Shown here piece by piece: positions 63,901 through 64,000 of a stretch of DNA of 64,000 nt. Within the stretch, counting starts at the first letter, position 1; each line of letters opens with the position of its first letter. Both the position numbers and the translations under genes were made by a program. A model generated the notes under the pieces. The model saw only the letters and a list, made by a program, of their open reading frames with translations, was not told where the DNA came from and did not search any database. Source of the DNA: Deltaproteobacteria bacterium. GTDB taxonomy: Bacteria; Desulfobacterota; Desulfuromonadia; Desulfuromonadales; BM103. The DNA lies in assembly GCA_024636215.1 (NCBI GenBank), contig JAGXHL010000076.1, positions 19,578 through 83,577 of the forward strand. Reading direction: 5' to 3'.

Positions 63901-64000
63901 GATGAGTGATGAGTGATGAGTGATGAGTGATGAGTGATGAGTGATGAGTGATGAGTGATGAGTGATGAGTGATGAGTGATGAGTGATGAGTGATGAGTGA
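63901..64000 (+). repeat. Heptanucleotide array GATGAGT, fourteen copies to the window end
   Basis: Fourteen perfect units plus two bases, running off the window, so the true length is unknown. It begins 7 bp after the xerD stop, and the preceding bases GGATAGT look like a degenerate unit. Confidence 0.95.

Overview
The window reads as a chromosomal stretch of a Gram-negative deltaproteobacterium of the Desulfuromonadales type (Geobacter/Pelobacter/Desulfuromonas-like). This is an inference from gene content and order: leuS-lptE-holA-rpsT, murJ, glnB-glnA, glnD-xerD, a full Tad pilus locus, HEAT-repeat and Zn-ribbon signalling proteins, and many cytosolic signalling domains. I saw no rRNA, tRNA, CRISPR array or intact insertion sequence. 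Most genes look intact and vertically inherited; the unusual material lies mainly between them.

Layout. (1) 1-8860, + strand: the end of an ExeA-type ATPase, then a chemosensory operon (two CheW, two CheY, a Zn-ribbon/receiver protein, a 669-residue HEAT-repeat protein, CheR, CheB, a coiled-coil/GAF protein) with no CheA or receptor in view. (2) 9074-18115: infA, leuS, lptE, holA, rpsT (opposite strand), murJ, ogt, a Zn-aminopeptidase lipoprotein and an ADP-ribosylglycohydrolase. (3) 18214-19530, - strand: a two-gene nucleotidyltransferase/partner cassette with perfect palindromes against its start codon, a candidate toxin-antitoxin-like system. (4) 19668-42252, mostly - strand: a Tad (Flp) pilus locus with a 57-residue Flp pilin, prepilin peptidase, CpaB, secretin, lipoprotein, CpaE, CpaF, TadB, TadC, TadD, and a second block with TadG and two TadE pseudopilins, plus PIG-V-like, GT2 and large membrane glycosyltransferase-type proteins. 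The glnB-glnA operon sits on the + strand between the two pilus blocks. (5) 42488-46363, - strand: thrC and maeB. (6) 46848-54166, + strand: a YfcE-type phosphoesterase, HIT hydrolase, exbB-exbD, pfkA, a GAF receptor, and a histidine kinase that looks clipped at its N-terminus. (7) 54226-64000: a CDF metal exporter and a hypothetical gene on -, then mutS, an AMIN/amidase, glnD and xerD on +.

Together the genes cover surface attachment (Tad pili and glycosylation), chemosensory signalling, nitrogen sensing (GlnD, GlnB and GlnA are all here, with Tyr51 of GlnB and Tyr397 of GlnA both visible) and housekeeping.

Three kinds of repeat stand out. A MITE-like family (TTTTCGTCC...GATGGACA) has two copies flanked by direct repeats that look like target-site duplications. 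A second family is bounded by CTAG, with the CTAG overlapping the TAG stop codon of a neighbouring gene in three of three cases. Five heptanucleotide tracts have different sequences but the same 7-bp period, and three begin at or within a few bases of a stop codon.
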